Origin: Hetaerina americana
Lineage: Eukaryota > Arthropoda > Insecta > Odonata > Calopterygidae
NCBI GenBank assembly: GCA_022747635.1
Contig: JAKTNV010000002.1
Location: 109,147,869-109,211,868 of the forward strand
Length of the DNA stretch: 64,000 nucleotides
Direction: 5' to 3'
The notes below the pieces were generated by a model. The model did not search any database. It saw nothing but the letters and a program-made list of their open reading frames with translations, and was not told the DNA's origin. This document shows positions 25,836 through 38,301 of this stretch, piece by piece. The position numbers and the translations under genes were made by a program. How positions within the stretch are numbered: position 1 is the stretch's first letter; each line of letters opens with the position of its first letter.

Positions 25836-26598
25836 CAGTCGCAGGTATCGGATGGAAGTTTTCACCGTATTCGTTTACAGGGCGTATCGCGAACCTGCTG
25901 ATTTCTGATTGGCTCTTTCTCGAAGAACTCTCTTCCAAATACTTTGGAGAGAGTATCCGTCTTCTACATTCATGTTTTTGGGCGTTTTTTGCGATTTCGA
26001 TCGATTCCTTTTGTCGTATTGGCTTGCAGTGAACCCGGTCACGTCATTCTTTTCGACGCCACAAAAATTATTGCTAAATGGAAAACATATAATCTCAGAC
26101 TAATAAAGGAAAAAATCTATATGACAAAAACTCGTAAAATCATCAATAGGGAAGAGGGGAACGGGATGGTGTGGTGGCTCCCTGCTGCTGGCCTCCCACC
26201 CATAGGGTTCGATTCCCAGATGCGGCAGATCTTTTTCAGTGGTTTCCTAAACCCTTCTTGAGATACTTTGTGGTGGAGAGCACTTTGAGTGAATAAGGCG
26301 TCCGTCGGATGGGCCGTTAACACTATGTGACCCCTTGGCGCCTTTCGTTAAGAGTACAGGCTAATGCCGACGCCAGGCTTCTCTCCACCCTTCATCCTTT
26401 CCCATCGATTCCTAATGGCGGAAATGGCGCTAACTGTCGGTCACCTCCCTACATAATTACTACTACTACTTAATAGAAACGATGGATGAGAGTCTTCGAG
26501 AACGAGCCAATCAGAAAGCAGCAAGTTCGCGGTATACCCGATGTAAAGACGGCCAAACATTCAATCCAACACCTTGCGACTTGAAGACGCTGGTTGGA
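25836..26598. repeat. imperfect inverted repeat around SINE-2 copy 3
   Basis: The left arm read on the - strand (from 25945: GAGAGTTCTTCGAGAAAGAG, CCAATCAGAAATCAGCAGGT) matches the right arm from 26485 (GAGAGTCTTCGAGAACGAGC, CAATCAGAAAGCAGCAAGTT), about 110 bp at roughly 75-80% by eye. No coding sense is evident; the 26482-26697 frame lies in the right arm. It may be an old foldback element just downstream of member D. Confidence 0.6.
26155..26471 (+). repeat. SINE-2, copy 3
   Basis: Head GGTGTGGTGGCTCCCTGCTG, GGGTTCGATTCCC; body as other copies; tail CTACTACTACTTAAT. It sits between the arms of an inverted repeat (25836-25945 and 26485-26598). Confidence 0.85.
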
Positions 26599-27259
26599 AC
26601 TCCAGAGAAATTGTTGCCAAATTACGCGTTGACGACCCAAAAAATGGATAGAAAGTCTATTGGTAAACTCCATGGAATCCTAAGAGCTAATAAATGAAAG
26701 GCATTTATCTTTTTCAAATCATTTTAATTCATTTTCAAATCATGTAGGCAGGAAGGAATCGGAGGCGCGCTGAGAGCCACAGAAACGGCATTTAAGAAAA
26801 CGGATAACTTCAAATTAAATGTCACGAGTTATTTAATTAAAATCGCACGGAAATTGACGATGACCATTTCCCTTGGTGTTTCTTCCAACTTATTTTTTCC
26901 TTCCGGTGTGACGCAGCAGTTTGTACAGGAGAAACGTGATAAGCGCAACCTTGGTGAGCACGCACCCCTCTCTTCACTTGTTCTCTTCATTTCTCTTTTG
27001 GGTTTCATTCAAAGGAATCCAGAGATCAAATCTGATTTTAAAATATGCCACACACATCATCTCATCCGCATCAACATCCATATCCAAAAGAGTTTTCGCC
27101 CAATCCGAAATCGAATGCCAACTTTAATTTGAAGAAGCTTTCAACCAGAGAGAGTAAAACGTTCGAAATATCGTTTCTTAATAGTAATTTAGTCTAGAAC
27201 TTTCTTGGTTAATATGCTATGCCTATCTGTTTTTATTATATCGATAGTTTAATCAAATG

Positions 27260-28194
27260 CGAGGGTGGGCTGGAAAGTAATGCATACCTGATTGTAGAGC
27301 GCGAACAAAAACAAATAGCAAGTGCATTAAAGTACAATTCCTATGTTTCTAAATCATACGTTCATTGAACAACATAAGTCACCGTATTAAGGCTAACACA
27401 TTTCTCCCAAAGTGTAACAATTTTTTTCATTCCGTCACTGAAAAACTCTTCCGACTTTTCTCGAATCCAGGACTTGACAACTGCCTTCACCTCATCATCC
27501 GAGGTGTAATGATTACCCTTGAGGTGTCTCTTGAATGGAGGAAAAAAATTAAAATCGCAAGGCGCAAGATCGGAGGAATAAGGAGGGCGTGGAATTGGTT
27601 CAAATTGCAGGTTTCGCAGAGCCTCTCCAGTTGCTCGCGAGGTGTGTGGACGAGCGTTGTCATGTTGCAAGATTACGTTGGCGCCAGGCTGCCTTTTTAC
27701 ACGACTAACTCGACCAATATGGTTTGGGATACGCTTTTGAGTGATTCGCCGGTCATTTTGAATAAAATATTTGACGAGTTTGCGATGTTTATCGTCTGCG
27801 GCAGTGATCGGACGTCCGCTGCGTGTTTCATCAACAATTATGGCTTTTCCAGGCTCGCAACCACGACATTTTACTACCCATCGATTTACCGTAGACCTAT
27901 CAACAGCATCGTCACCACAAACAGCCCTTAAATGACGATGAATCTCAGTAGGAGTCACTTTTTCAGCAGTTACAAATTCGATATAAACAAGCTGTTTAAC
28001 TCGCGTTCACATAGCTCTAGAACACGTCTCCATACTTCCGCTTCTCAAAATACACTGAATGAATGAAACGACCTCAAACCTAAGGATGCGTGTTAAGGGG
28101 GAATATTACCTCCACATGCCACCAGGTGTGCTTCTGAAGGTCATTTCGTTAGTGGTCTACAAGCATGTGTGCATTACTTTTCAGCCTACCCTCT
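27260..28194 (-). mobile_element. internally deleted mariner transposon
   Basis: Inverted terminal repeats GAGGGTGGGCTGGAAAGTAA (27261) and, on the other strand, GAGGGTAGGCTGAAAAGTAA (28194) bound a 935-bp element. The - strand transposase starts at ATG 28033, has a nonsense TGA at 28009-28007 where relatives have Trp, then reads open to 27362 with a helix-turn-helix part (VTPTEIHRHLRAVCGDDAVD), an abrupt join at RVS-RVKRQ, and the C-terminal catalytic parts LQHDNARPH and YSSDLAPCDFNFF. The segment with the first catalytic Asp is deleted, so it cannot encode active enzyme. It sits between members D and E. Confidence 0.88.
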
Positions 28195-29432
28195 TACAGT
28201 AATCATTCTCGTTATTTTTATCAAACAACCCAGCAAATTCCTAAAATCGTCAGCTTAAACGCAAAGTGATTTTTTTTTAAATTATCGAACCTGAAAACGA
28301 AAAATTACTTATCGATTAATTAAAGTTTTCCTCCTTCTATATTTACTCCCACTCTTCCTGCTGCAGAACGGATTTTATTTTAGTCAACTTAGGGTCAACT
28401 TTGAAGCAGGCCATTCCATTTCATACTTCTTTAGAAGTGGAAGATCACACCGGCTAACTAATATTTTGAAGGGCATAACTGTCTTATGAAACAAGGGTGG
28501 AATTATTGACCAAACATGGAAGAATAACTGAATTTGACGAGCCATCCTGTATTAACATCTAAACCCAATAGAGTCCGCCTATGATGCTTTTGACCTGGCA
28601 GCAAAAGTACAACCAAAACGCTTTGCCTTGTGCGCGCAACAGTTGGTCACCAGTTTGCTGTAATTGGTCGGTTGTTGTAGCATACCTTTGCAATGGCACA
28701 TGTTTAGAACTCCAGTCGTAATTATAGCGCATATATAAATATCATAAACCTTTTAAAAAACATACATTTTCGCCCTTATCCATTCCCTGCAGTTAATTCC
28801 TTGATTTTTAAGGAAGATCTATGGTCGCAGTTTCCCATGGTTAACGGAGGCGTTTTTCAATTGTGCTGTTACAGCTGAGTTACAGCTTCATTTTTAAATT
28901 TCCTAGCCATTACTACAGTTTTATATCCCCCTCATCAATGCATCATTTATTTCGCATACCCAACTCGTACAATCATGCTCCCCATGGTTACTCCTCCAGG
29001 ATATCAAAATGGCGTCTGCGTCGTAATTCTCTGAGTTAAAAAATCCGTCCGTGTTCTATGAAGTAGTAAGCCGTGCGCTTTGGCGTCCCAGAAATACCTG
29101 GGCAGTCGCATTCTCCAAGGTGGCGTGTTATCGCAAAAGCGTCTAAGTAGCACACCGTGTAGCGAACGCACAACGCGCGCATGTCCCCAATACTTTGCAC
29201 GAAGTCACGCGCACCCCTAAGGATTAGGGGAAAGGTGATGCTTTAGGATACATTCTGTGCCCAGTTGGCACGCAGGCACCTTTAAGAGTGAGGTATCTCA
29301 ACCCAAGTGAACTGATAGTACGACATTCCAACACGTACAGAGATGGGGAAATAAGGGATAAAACAGTGCTAAGAGGATTTATGTGGTTGAACTAGTAAGC
29401 CACGCGTTCAGTGTTCCTTGAGATTCGCGGGA
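28195..29432. other. upstream region of member E
   Basis: No ORF or transposon recognised between the mariner at 28194 and the start codon of member E. A TCAGT initiator-like motif lies at 29408, 21-25 nt before the ATG, with no good TATA box at the right distance. Confidence 0.4.
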
Positions 29433-30932
29433 ATGGAGTTGAAAACAATCCTTTTCGTCTCGCTATTGCTGATCGCGGTGTCCGCACAAGGATCGGCCAG
29501 ATGTATCGGTAAATTTTTAATGGTTAACTATTCCTTTTAAGTTATTGCAATGAAAAATCTTTCGGTCAGATGATACTAGCATTCGTCAGTGGCACGTTCC
29601 AAAAAAAAGTCTAGTCCCTTGGTTTTAATGCGCGTGTTGTTATCCTGAGATGCCCAGAGTTGTCGTGCCTCGGAGTTTCTGTTCTCGAATGGGCTGCTTG
29701 AAGCAACGGATTACTCTACGCGAATTACTAAAAGAGATACGAAGAGAACAAGCTAGAATTTAACTATTAGAAAGGTTCAGAACAAACGAGTTCAACGATG
29801 ACACTAAAGGAATTATAATGACCCCAGACTACTAAGGTGGTAGATCAGACCATAAAGATAAAATAAAGGAGATCCCTTATTTTACAGTACATATAGGTAC
29901 AAATACTCATTCTTTCCCCGAACAATCAGAAATCATAATATTAAGAAACCGAAGTAATTGTAGAAACATTAAAAAACATTTAATTTACAAGTCGGAGCAA
30001 AATTAAACATTGCAAAGACATCAGGTATATCTGTAGGTGCGCGTGTATGTTAGTTGGTGGTTTTGTGTGTTTGCATATGTTTGGGGTAAGGGGGTTTTTG
30101 CATGAATGCTAATCATGTTTTGTTTGTGGACTGTATGAATTTGTGGTTTTTGCATGCGGTTTATTTTGCTTAATTACGGGTGGTGCCCTAACACCCCCTG
30201 CCTAAACGCCCATGCGGCGGCTTGCGGGGTATTAAGTTGATGTACATGTAGAAGTAAAGGATATTTTAGGATTTTTTAAGGATCTATAAGATCCCACCTT
30301 GTAACAATCCGTAAGATATGAACCCCTCTCGCACCTTACTTTGCATATTATTGGCTTTTATTTTATACGCAAGCATATTATTCTGAAAGAAAAGAAAAAT
30401 GGGGAATTTAGGTTTGACGGAAGCGTTTTACCCTATTGAAGTGATCACTTCAATTGCGTGTTTGTGCTGAAAAAAAGAGCACACTGGCATAGTTGAAACT
30501 TTGTATGTTTTTAATTAAAGTGAAATTAGAATTAATGCAGTGATTTGAAGCATATATTTTCGGATCTCTCAACATGGATGTAGATTACCAATGATATTAA
30601 TACATATTAGTCAGCGGATTTATCGAAAAGCTACCTTGACCGGTAGACTTCTTTGAAAGGGGGCATTGAAAGGTTATAAATTTAAAGTTTTTATAGCCTT
30701 CCCTGTAATTTTCTCTCTTCTAAAACACCTCTTCAATCTTTTCTACTTTCTCTTTTGTCACTTCAAGTAGTAGGATCTTGCATCATTATGTATAGGTTAA
30801 ATGTTGTAATTCTCATTACTTTCTAGGTGTGATTATTGTTAGTAATTTCTTCATTTCTGTTTCTGTGACATAATAATATGTGTACGCACTAAGTGAAAAA
30901 TAAGCATTAAAATGTGTGTGTGTGTATATATA

Positions 30933-31018
<86 letters not shown>

Positions 31019-32807
31019 GTGTGTGTGTAAGATGCATATACATATTTTATTTATATATATATATATATTATTAGGGTTTTTTCAGGTTTTTCAGACGGCC
31101 CTTATCTTAGCGGGTTTAGTCCTGCGTGGGTTTTAAATAGGTGAGCAATGCCACGCTCTCCGTAGCATTTCTCACAAACCTCATTCTTTGCTTAGACTTT
31201 CTTTATCTCATTATTCTCTTTCTCCACTGTAATTTACTTTGACTATTTGTGTATGTTTAGGTTTTTCCTTAATTTATATATGCACGAGGTCTTTTCAAAA
31301 TGTATCGCGAATTTTGAATTTTCGCCGGTTACGTAAATTTGATTTTCGATTTTTTTGAGTCATTGTGTTGGGACTTATGTCGAACTTTTTGGCCATTTTG
31401 GATGTTCAGTTGATTGTTGCCAGCTGTTTTGCTTGGACGTGTTTTGGCTTGTCTTCGATTTTTGTCTGTTCCAAAAAATGGATCAAAGAATCTGTATCAA
31501 AGTTTGTGTGAAAAACGAAATTGAGTGCGTGGGCGCATTCCGAATGTTGACTGTGGCATGTGGAGAAGCTACCTTGGACCGAAGCAACGTTTATCGGTTG
31601 TACAAAATGTTCTCAGAGGGCCGAGAAGATGTGAACGACGAAGAGCATGCCGGACGCCTGAGCACGTCAACAACAGAAGAAAGCATTGATGAAGTGAAGA
31701 AAATAGTATGGGCCAATACCGTAACGGCTGTTAGAGACGTTGCTGAGGACCTAAAAATTTCGATTTACTCGTGCCATTCGATTTTTACCAATGATTTGGC
31801 CATGACACGAGTCGCCACGAAATTCGTACCAAAATTGCTCAATTACGACCAAAAACAGCAACGCATTAACATTGGTAATGGATTTGCGTTGGACTCTGTC
31901 CGCGACGACCCCAATTTACTCTAGAGGGTCATAACTGGTGACGAATCATGGGTGTATGGTTATGACGTGGAAACTCCCAATCATCCCAATGGAAGCTGCA
32001 GCACGAGCCAAGACTGAAAAAAACGCGTCAAGTTCGTTCGAATGTGAAAGTTTTGCTTACAGTTATCATCGATTGCAGGGATCATGAGTTCTTGTCATTT
32101 GGTAGGACGGCAAATATGGAATATTACCTGCAAGTTATGCGCTATTTGCGCGAAGCAATCCACCACAGACGCCGGGATTTGCAGAAGAACAAAAATTGTC
32201 TTTTGCACCATGGCAACGCCCATACTCACACATCGTTACATGTGCGCGAATTTTCGGCCACTAACAACACACTAATGATACCGCAACCACTGTATTCCCC
32301 AGATGTGGCCCCCAGTGACATTTTCTTGTTCCCGAAACTGAAGAGTCCCATGAAAGGACGACGCTAACCTACGATTGACGAGGTAAAGACTGCATCGAAG
32401 GAGGAGCTGAACAAGATCACAAAAATATGATTTTTTGAAGTGCTTCGAGGATTTGAAAAAACGTTGGCACAAGTGTATAATATCTAATGGGGATTACTTC
32501 GAAGGGGACTAAATAGATATTCATGAACAAATAAATAATTTTTGAAAAAACACAAAATTTGTGATACTTTTTGAACAGACCTACCCAGTATGCCCGCGTT
32601 AAATATTGGAAAATGAATATCGCTCCACCCTCTGATTGGGTATTTTCTGAAAGAGACAAGATATTCACTCGGAGTCGTCAATTATTAGTGCACCAATATG
32701 TGCAATCCCAAAGTTGCAATTCACTCGAAAAATAATTCGAGCACAATAAATGATTTGTTGTTTCCCTCGTAAGGGAACTTCGAACATAGTGACTGCTTGG
32801 TGATGGT

Positions 32808-32888
<81 letters not shown>

Positions 32889-33770
32889 TTGGTTTCGGAT
32901 CCCATGAAAATACAATTTACGTGTAATGTATTGTGGCCAATGCTTTTGGGTGTTACGTTTAATTGTATTATTACTATGGTTTTGAGCTGTCGTGCCCCAA
33001 ACTAATGCCTAATTTCAAGATTCACCGCTCGGAAAAATTGTCAATTGCAATTGTTCCATCAATTTTAAATTATATTTATTTTTCAGTTAAAAATACATTA
33101 TATATTCAATGAAAATCACGCTCACTAAGATTTGGACAAATTAATATTTTGGAGTAAGTACATTTCAATGTGGAATAGCTCAGCGAGGAAGATGGAATAT
33201 TTAAGGCAGGGAAGACAACCGCCAACTTCAATTAAAAAATAGGTTAAAAAAATCTTTTCGGTTGCATTCTGGACTTCGTACCTGTTGCCGACAGATTCGT
33301 CCATGAAAATGCATACACTCCCAAAGTTAGGTAACTTATTTAGTGCATATAGATTGCCGATTAAAACGATCGTAAAAAAATATATATCACTCTTCAGATC
33401 TACAAAAATATTTACATTAGTTTTATTGGTGTTATAGCATCTAACTTATCAATGAAACATTTTTTTAATTGCCAAAGTAATTAAAATTGACATCATTAGG
33501 GGATATATAACAATGATAGTAGTTTTCCGTTACCTATGAGTGTACCTACGAGTAAACATTGATTTAACGTGGTTATTTCTAATACTGTAGAAAAGTCGTA
33601 ATGAATTTTAGTTTTTCACTTAAAATTACTCCACTGTTTCTCTTTCAGGTCGTGGAAATCATCAATGTGGTGACAACGAATGCAAATGGTATGAAAAGTG
33701 TGAGAGGACCGGAATAGTTTGTGTTAGAGCACCATGTTATGCCGCCACCAGATGTGTCAGTGAATATTGA
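29433..33770 (+). CDS. secreted six-cysteine peptide, cluster member E (2 exons)
   Basis: Exons 29433-29508 and 33649-33770 (donor ATCG|GTAAAT, acceptor TTTCTCTTTCAG|GT, phase 1) encode 65 residues. The signal peptide is MELKTILFVSLLLIAVSAQG, followed by SARC, so an extra Cys lies close to the cleavage site and may be lost with the signal. The domain has spacing 4,5,6,4,5 with APC at Cys5. Basic and acidic residues nearly balance, unlike members C and D. The 4.1-kb intron contains (GT)n and (TA)n arrays and a degraded 1.3-kb mariner, so its length is largely transposon-driven. Confidence 0.84.
30913..31029. repeat. (TG)n-(TA)n-(TG)n compound microsatellite
   Basis: TG repeats at 30913-30925 and 31004-31028 flank TA runs. 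In the intron of member E. Confidence 0.9.
31169..31285 (+). repeat. dispersed repeat R5, copy 2, cut by the mariner
   Basis: Same sequence as 5742-5846, ending TTAATTTATATATGCA, at which point the mariner at 31286 begins; the insertion thus fell at the start of its TA run. Confidence 0.7.
31286..32583 (+). mobile_element. degraded mariner transposon in the intron of member E
   Basis: The ends AGGTCTTTTCAAAATGTATC (left) and, on the other strand, AGGTCTGTTCAAAAAGTATC (right) are inverted repeats about 1.3 kb apart, the size of a full mariner. The transposase starts MDQRICIKVCVKNEIECVGA at 31479, with a helix-turn-helix then VITGDESW (first catalytic Asp) just after a stop at 31922-31924. It continues in shifted frames to LLHHGNAHTH (second catalytic site, Asp mutated to Gly-Asn) and YSPDVAPSDIFLFPKLK (third Asp present). 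At least two stops and two frameshifts break it. Confidence 0.85.
32810..32887. repeat. (TA)n array
   Basis: About 76 bp of TA in the intron of member E. Confidence 0.95.
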
Positions 33771-35957
33771 ATATGACCATGTTATAATCAATCGTAAGTA
33801 TATGCCAAGCATGAGCAAATACATACTATATATTAGTAGATAGTGACTGTCCGGTTGAAGTCTATGTCACGGAAGAATGTATAATCGTTTTACTTGTTTG
33901 TTATTGCTCCCTGTTGCATGTCCATGGCAACAGCGTCAACAAATATAGGATTTCAAATAAACAGTATGGCGTGCTTGAGGAACGGCATTTTCTATACTCT
34001 CTCCGCACGTCAAGATTTGAAGACTACGAGCATGCAAAATTTAATGGGTTCAAGTATAAATAATCTTTCGAAACGCGCGGTGAAAGGAGGTCCCATTCAT
34101 TAGCCTTCATGCCGATGATAATAGTTCTGCTATCTAATTTGAATATGAAATTCAATTTATAAATGAAAACAAGGTTGACGTGGATACAAAATAAATTGAG
34201 AACTTTGATGAACACATTTGATCCACGTAATTTGACGTTAAAAATAAAAGTGTCAGGTGATTAACTCCGTGTACTCGTATAAGCGTTAAACCGTTTATGT
34301 CATCGGAAATGTGGAATACGTCACGAGCGGAAAATTTCCAACGCAAAACCACGATCCAATTGAGTAGACTTTTAGTGTAATTAATTATCAATTAGCTAAG
34401 ACTGCGGCAAACAAATTTGTTTTTTCGAATACAACATTAATATCAATGAATTTTCAAAGAATCGTCATAAAGTAGTATTGTCCGATTTTAGGAGCAGTCT
34501 ATGTGCTCAAGAAGTCCTAGGTCCTTGTCTTTGTCATGGCAACGGCGCTGTTTTGAAAATCGTACTTGGACAAGTTGCTGCCCTCAATGTATTCCGTCCG
34601 GTGTAGTCTGAAATATATGTGAGCAGAAGGCCCAGCCACACTTTTTTAAAACAAATCCCAACAACAGCCATATTATTTATCCAACCGTTCTTAACTTAGT
34701 CAGTATTCTTTTTGGGTTATATATTTATTTAACTTACACATTCGCGAAGTAATATTTAGCGTCCATTTCTCGCTGAGTGTGCTAAAGCTGCCAGCAAGGT
34801 TTGTTAGTAAGATCACGCTGCACGCACCTACGTTGTTTAATTTAATTTTATTAATCGTGGTTTCAATGCAATTGTGGGTTTTAATGTTCATGGCATCTGA
34901 GAACTTAATGCAAATTCAGAAGAGGAACTCAACACTGTCATTTGGTGGAAAACAAGTTATATTAGATTTTAATACGCCATAAAATGTAGAAATTAGGATA
35001 AAATTGGCTTATACTGCGTGCGGCCAAACAACTTCCTTTTTTAAAGGGGTTTTGCTTGAAAAAAAAAGTTGTTTCCGCACGCTGTAGTAGTAATAAAGTA
35101 CACCTGGTCATATTTGCTAATGAATATTGATTTTCATTTTCGATTTTACAGATGAATGGGGAACATCAATTATGTGGAGATCTTCTAGCATTGCTTCTGC
35201 CACTTCAGCTCCATAACATAGAATATTTTAGACCCTATCCTATCAAGTAAATGCTGTCTTTTACATTCCAATAGTATATAGCATCCCCAAAATTCATATT
35301 GTAAATTACAATAAAATTTCTCATGAATTGTATTTGAAGTGTTATTTTGAGGACATCTGTTCACTGACACCACTACCAAGGCAACAGAAGGATGGGTTGT
35401 GTCAGTACAATGTTATACAGTTGTTTTGTCAGTACAATTTCGTTTTAAAAGCAATATAATATATTGCTTTTAGCACCTAAACATAAAACCATCCATGTTT
35501 TACCAAAAAGGATTTACACAGCTCATCCAAGTTCCAAATAATTTCGTGTCCATTTTGACACTTTCTTACGTGAACTATACCTTAATCTTGGAAGAGATTC
35601 CTTTGTCTTGTTGCGTTTTTGGTAGATATGAAACTTTTTGGTAGTTATCAAACAAGCGGCGAACGCTGTCACGGAACTCGCAACCCAGGCAGGGCCCTCG
35701 TCCGTCGGAAAGTAAGTGATTGGGCACGCTGTCGCGACAAGCGCAACACGGCCGAAACCTCGCGTCCTACCGCCGGATAACCAACTGACCGCTTTCCACC
35801 CCGCGACAAGGGCTTTTGCATTTTGTCTTCTGACATAGGGCCTAGTGCGCTCCCTAGTTGAATGATTCATTCACCGTTAACTGTAAGGTAGTGATTACCC
35901 TACGATAAGGTTGTCTCTGGTCACTTGGGAGATTCGGAAGAGCCAGGGAAGGAATAC
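33771..35957. other. spacer between members E and F, left part
   Basis: No recognised gene. A small hairpin AAAAGCAATATA/TATATTGCTTTT lies at 35448-35472. The - strand frame 35870-35523 has no known match. Confidence 0.35.
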
Positions 35958-36170
35958 TTACGCTGCATAGTTGCGACAGTACATAATCAGATACCAGAAT
36001 TCAACACAAAACTCTTGCGATCCTTGACAATTTGGAGTAACTAAACCTGGCATAGTGTGTGGTGACAAATTTTCGGAAAATATTAGCTCTACCCCGAACG
36101 CCTTACTGTAACAAATATATGGCGGAATATCAACTTCGGACGTGATAAAATAATTAGATTTTGCACTCAT
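35958..36170 (-). other. unrecognised ORF with three Cys and a strong splice donor, possible exon
   Basis: A 70-codon frame starts MSAKSNYFITSEVDIPPYIC and ends with CQGSQEFC and a third Cys, RNYAA, at a TAA that is itself part of a good donor (GCAGC|GTAAGTATT). Splicing to the acceptor CTACCTTACAG 88 nt further would also end the protein at once (Ala then TAA). Codon use looks plausible but I recognise no family. It lies between members E and F but lacks the cluster's cysteine pattern. Confidence 0.2.
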
Positions 36171-36917
36171 AATCCGATGGATTATAACAATATTTAATGC
36201 ATCTTGTTTTACTCATATTTATCCGTTATTCAAAAAAATAGAAAGAAATTAATTCATATATAGAGGGTGTTTCATCACGCTTTCTTGCATTCGAAAATAT
36301 TTATCATTTTATTTCGCAAATATATGAATATTTATGCAGAAAAATATTAATTTATATAATTATGGTATTAATTTTCCGGGAAATATTATATGGAGATGTA
36401 TGTTTCCTTCAAAATGAGGAACCACTTGTATTTTTGTCAGAAGTCTCAATTCATATGCATTATCTACATCATAAATAGATGGAAAAATATTGCTTTAAAA
36501 TTTTCCTGCAGTCTTACGAATAAACACAAGCAACAAAGAACCGGATAAAATATCTGAATTACGAGTCCGGGTCAGTCACAATAGAAGACTCGAGATTTTG
36601 AGGGCGCACGATATTCAAACTTCAAAGATGCACTGCGGATGAAATCTGTCCGACAGGGTTCTAATCTTTACTTTAGTATCAAAGTCATCATCCGTTGCCA
36701 GGGAGATTAAATAAACGCAAATAATCCTGAATCTGCGGCAAATCACTAATAGTTGTGATTAATAAGTAATTATGAAATTTCGGGGGCTTTTAAAGGAACA
36801 AGATATTGCGACGAAATACCGTGCATGATGATGTCACAGGCTGTTCGTGCGCGACGCGCCACAGTCCACGAGGTTAAAGCCAACTTTAAACATTTAAACT
36901 TTTTTACCTTTGATAAA

Positions 36918-37366
36918 TTCCAAGAAACTGTGGGAGATGCCGCAGCAGTAAATTAACTGAGTCATCCGCTAATAAGCATTTCAATGCAACAATTTCAGAG
37001 TGTAAAAATCATTCGCCTTTTACCGGGATTCGAACCCGGATCCCTCAATGTCCGGTCGAGTGCTTTAGCCAGTTAAGCTATCGAGGCGTCCCCTTAAATT
37101 CGGAAATTTTGGGAGGATCCCACTAATATGCATTTCAATGCAACAAAATTCAGCAAAATGCATCAAAATTTAAGAGTTTAAGAGGACGCCTCAATAGCTT
37201 AACTGGCTAAAGCCCTCGACCGAATATCGAGGGATCCGGGTTCGAATCCCGGTCAAGGAGAAAGATTTTTACACTCTGAAATTGTTGCATTGAAATGCTT
37301 ATTAACGGATGACTCCGTTAAAAGTTACTGTTGCGGCATTTCCCGCAGTTTCTTGGAAGATGCGAT
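36918..37366. repeat. SINE-1 inverted pair with 90-bp spacer
   Basis: A complete - strand copy (36918-37092) and a complete + strand copy (37184-37366) face head to head. Each has a tRNA-like head (GACGCCTCAATAGCTTAACT, GGTTCGAATCCCGGTCAAGG), the body, and the tail CATTTCCCGCAGTTTCTTGG. The spacer contains part of a further body copy (CTAATATGCATTTCAATGCA). To the left, 36778-36917 is a tail extension shared with 51917-52036. Confidence 0.82.
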
Positions 37367-38301
37367 TAAGATGAAAAAACAATAGCAAATTTTATTTCCT
37401 GTTCTCCCGCGACATTTGTTAAGACAAACATTTGTTAAGATAAAACAATTGACATCCATAATAGTCACAGCATTTATTCATGTTTCCTAAGTTTTGAAGA
37501 ATAGATAGTATGCACACGAGTTTATTTGGATACATATTAAAGTACTTTCATTAAATACGGAGCTCAAAGCGCGGCATCTGACATGTCAGCCGTCGTCTCT
37601 TACGTAGAGGATGGTATTATGGCCAAATCATTACCTATACATTCTGTCATCAGCCGTTTGAATGATTACGATTACCAGCGTGGATTATTCATTTGTTAGG
37701 TACATATTTTGATTTGATTTTCCTTTTTGATCTCGAATAATACCAGGATTTATATATTAAATACAGTTTGAAGAAGTGCTTGGATGATGTGGATGTAAAC
37801 ATTGTAGTCATTTTTACAAGTTGAATACGTGTTTATACACGCCGCCGATATATTTAATAATTTTATATATCATTTTCTAATAAGGCCGACATTTCTATTT
37901 GTATACAAATTTGTGGAAATAAATGAATAATATGGATGTAAACAATGAAACCATTTTTACAAGTAGAATATAGTATATTGTTTACTTTCCGTCGATATGT
38001 TTAATATATCTACCCAACTTTCAAGATGAGTATCAAAGAGGTGTTATATAGCACTAAGTATTTCCAGTTTTTTGTTCGACCATCGTTCGTCTCATTGAAA
38101 CGATTTAACATACACAAAAAGGCACAGTTTCGCTTTACAGAGAAAAATGCGAACTCAACTTCGAGGAAGTGGAATAGAAGTCAAAACAATTGAAGCAGAT
38201 TTATGATAAGCTTTTAATACCTTCAAGCCATTTGAGCATTCACAATAGTGTAGTCACGAGGATGCATAACATTTTCGAAAAATTACATGCGTTCACATAA
38301 T

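Noticed and set aside
27365..27931. 188-codon + strand ORF
   Set aside because: It is the antisense of the mariner transposase on the - strand.
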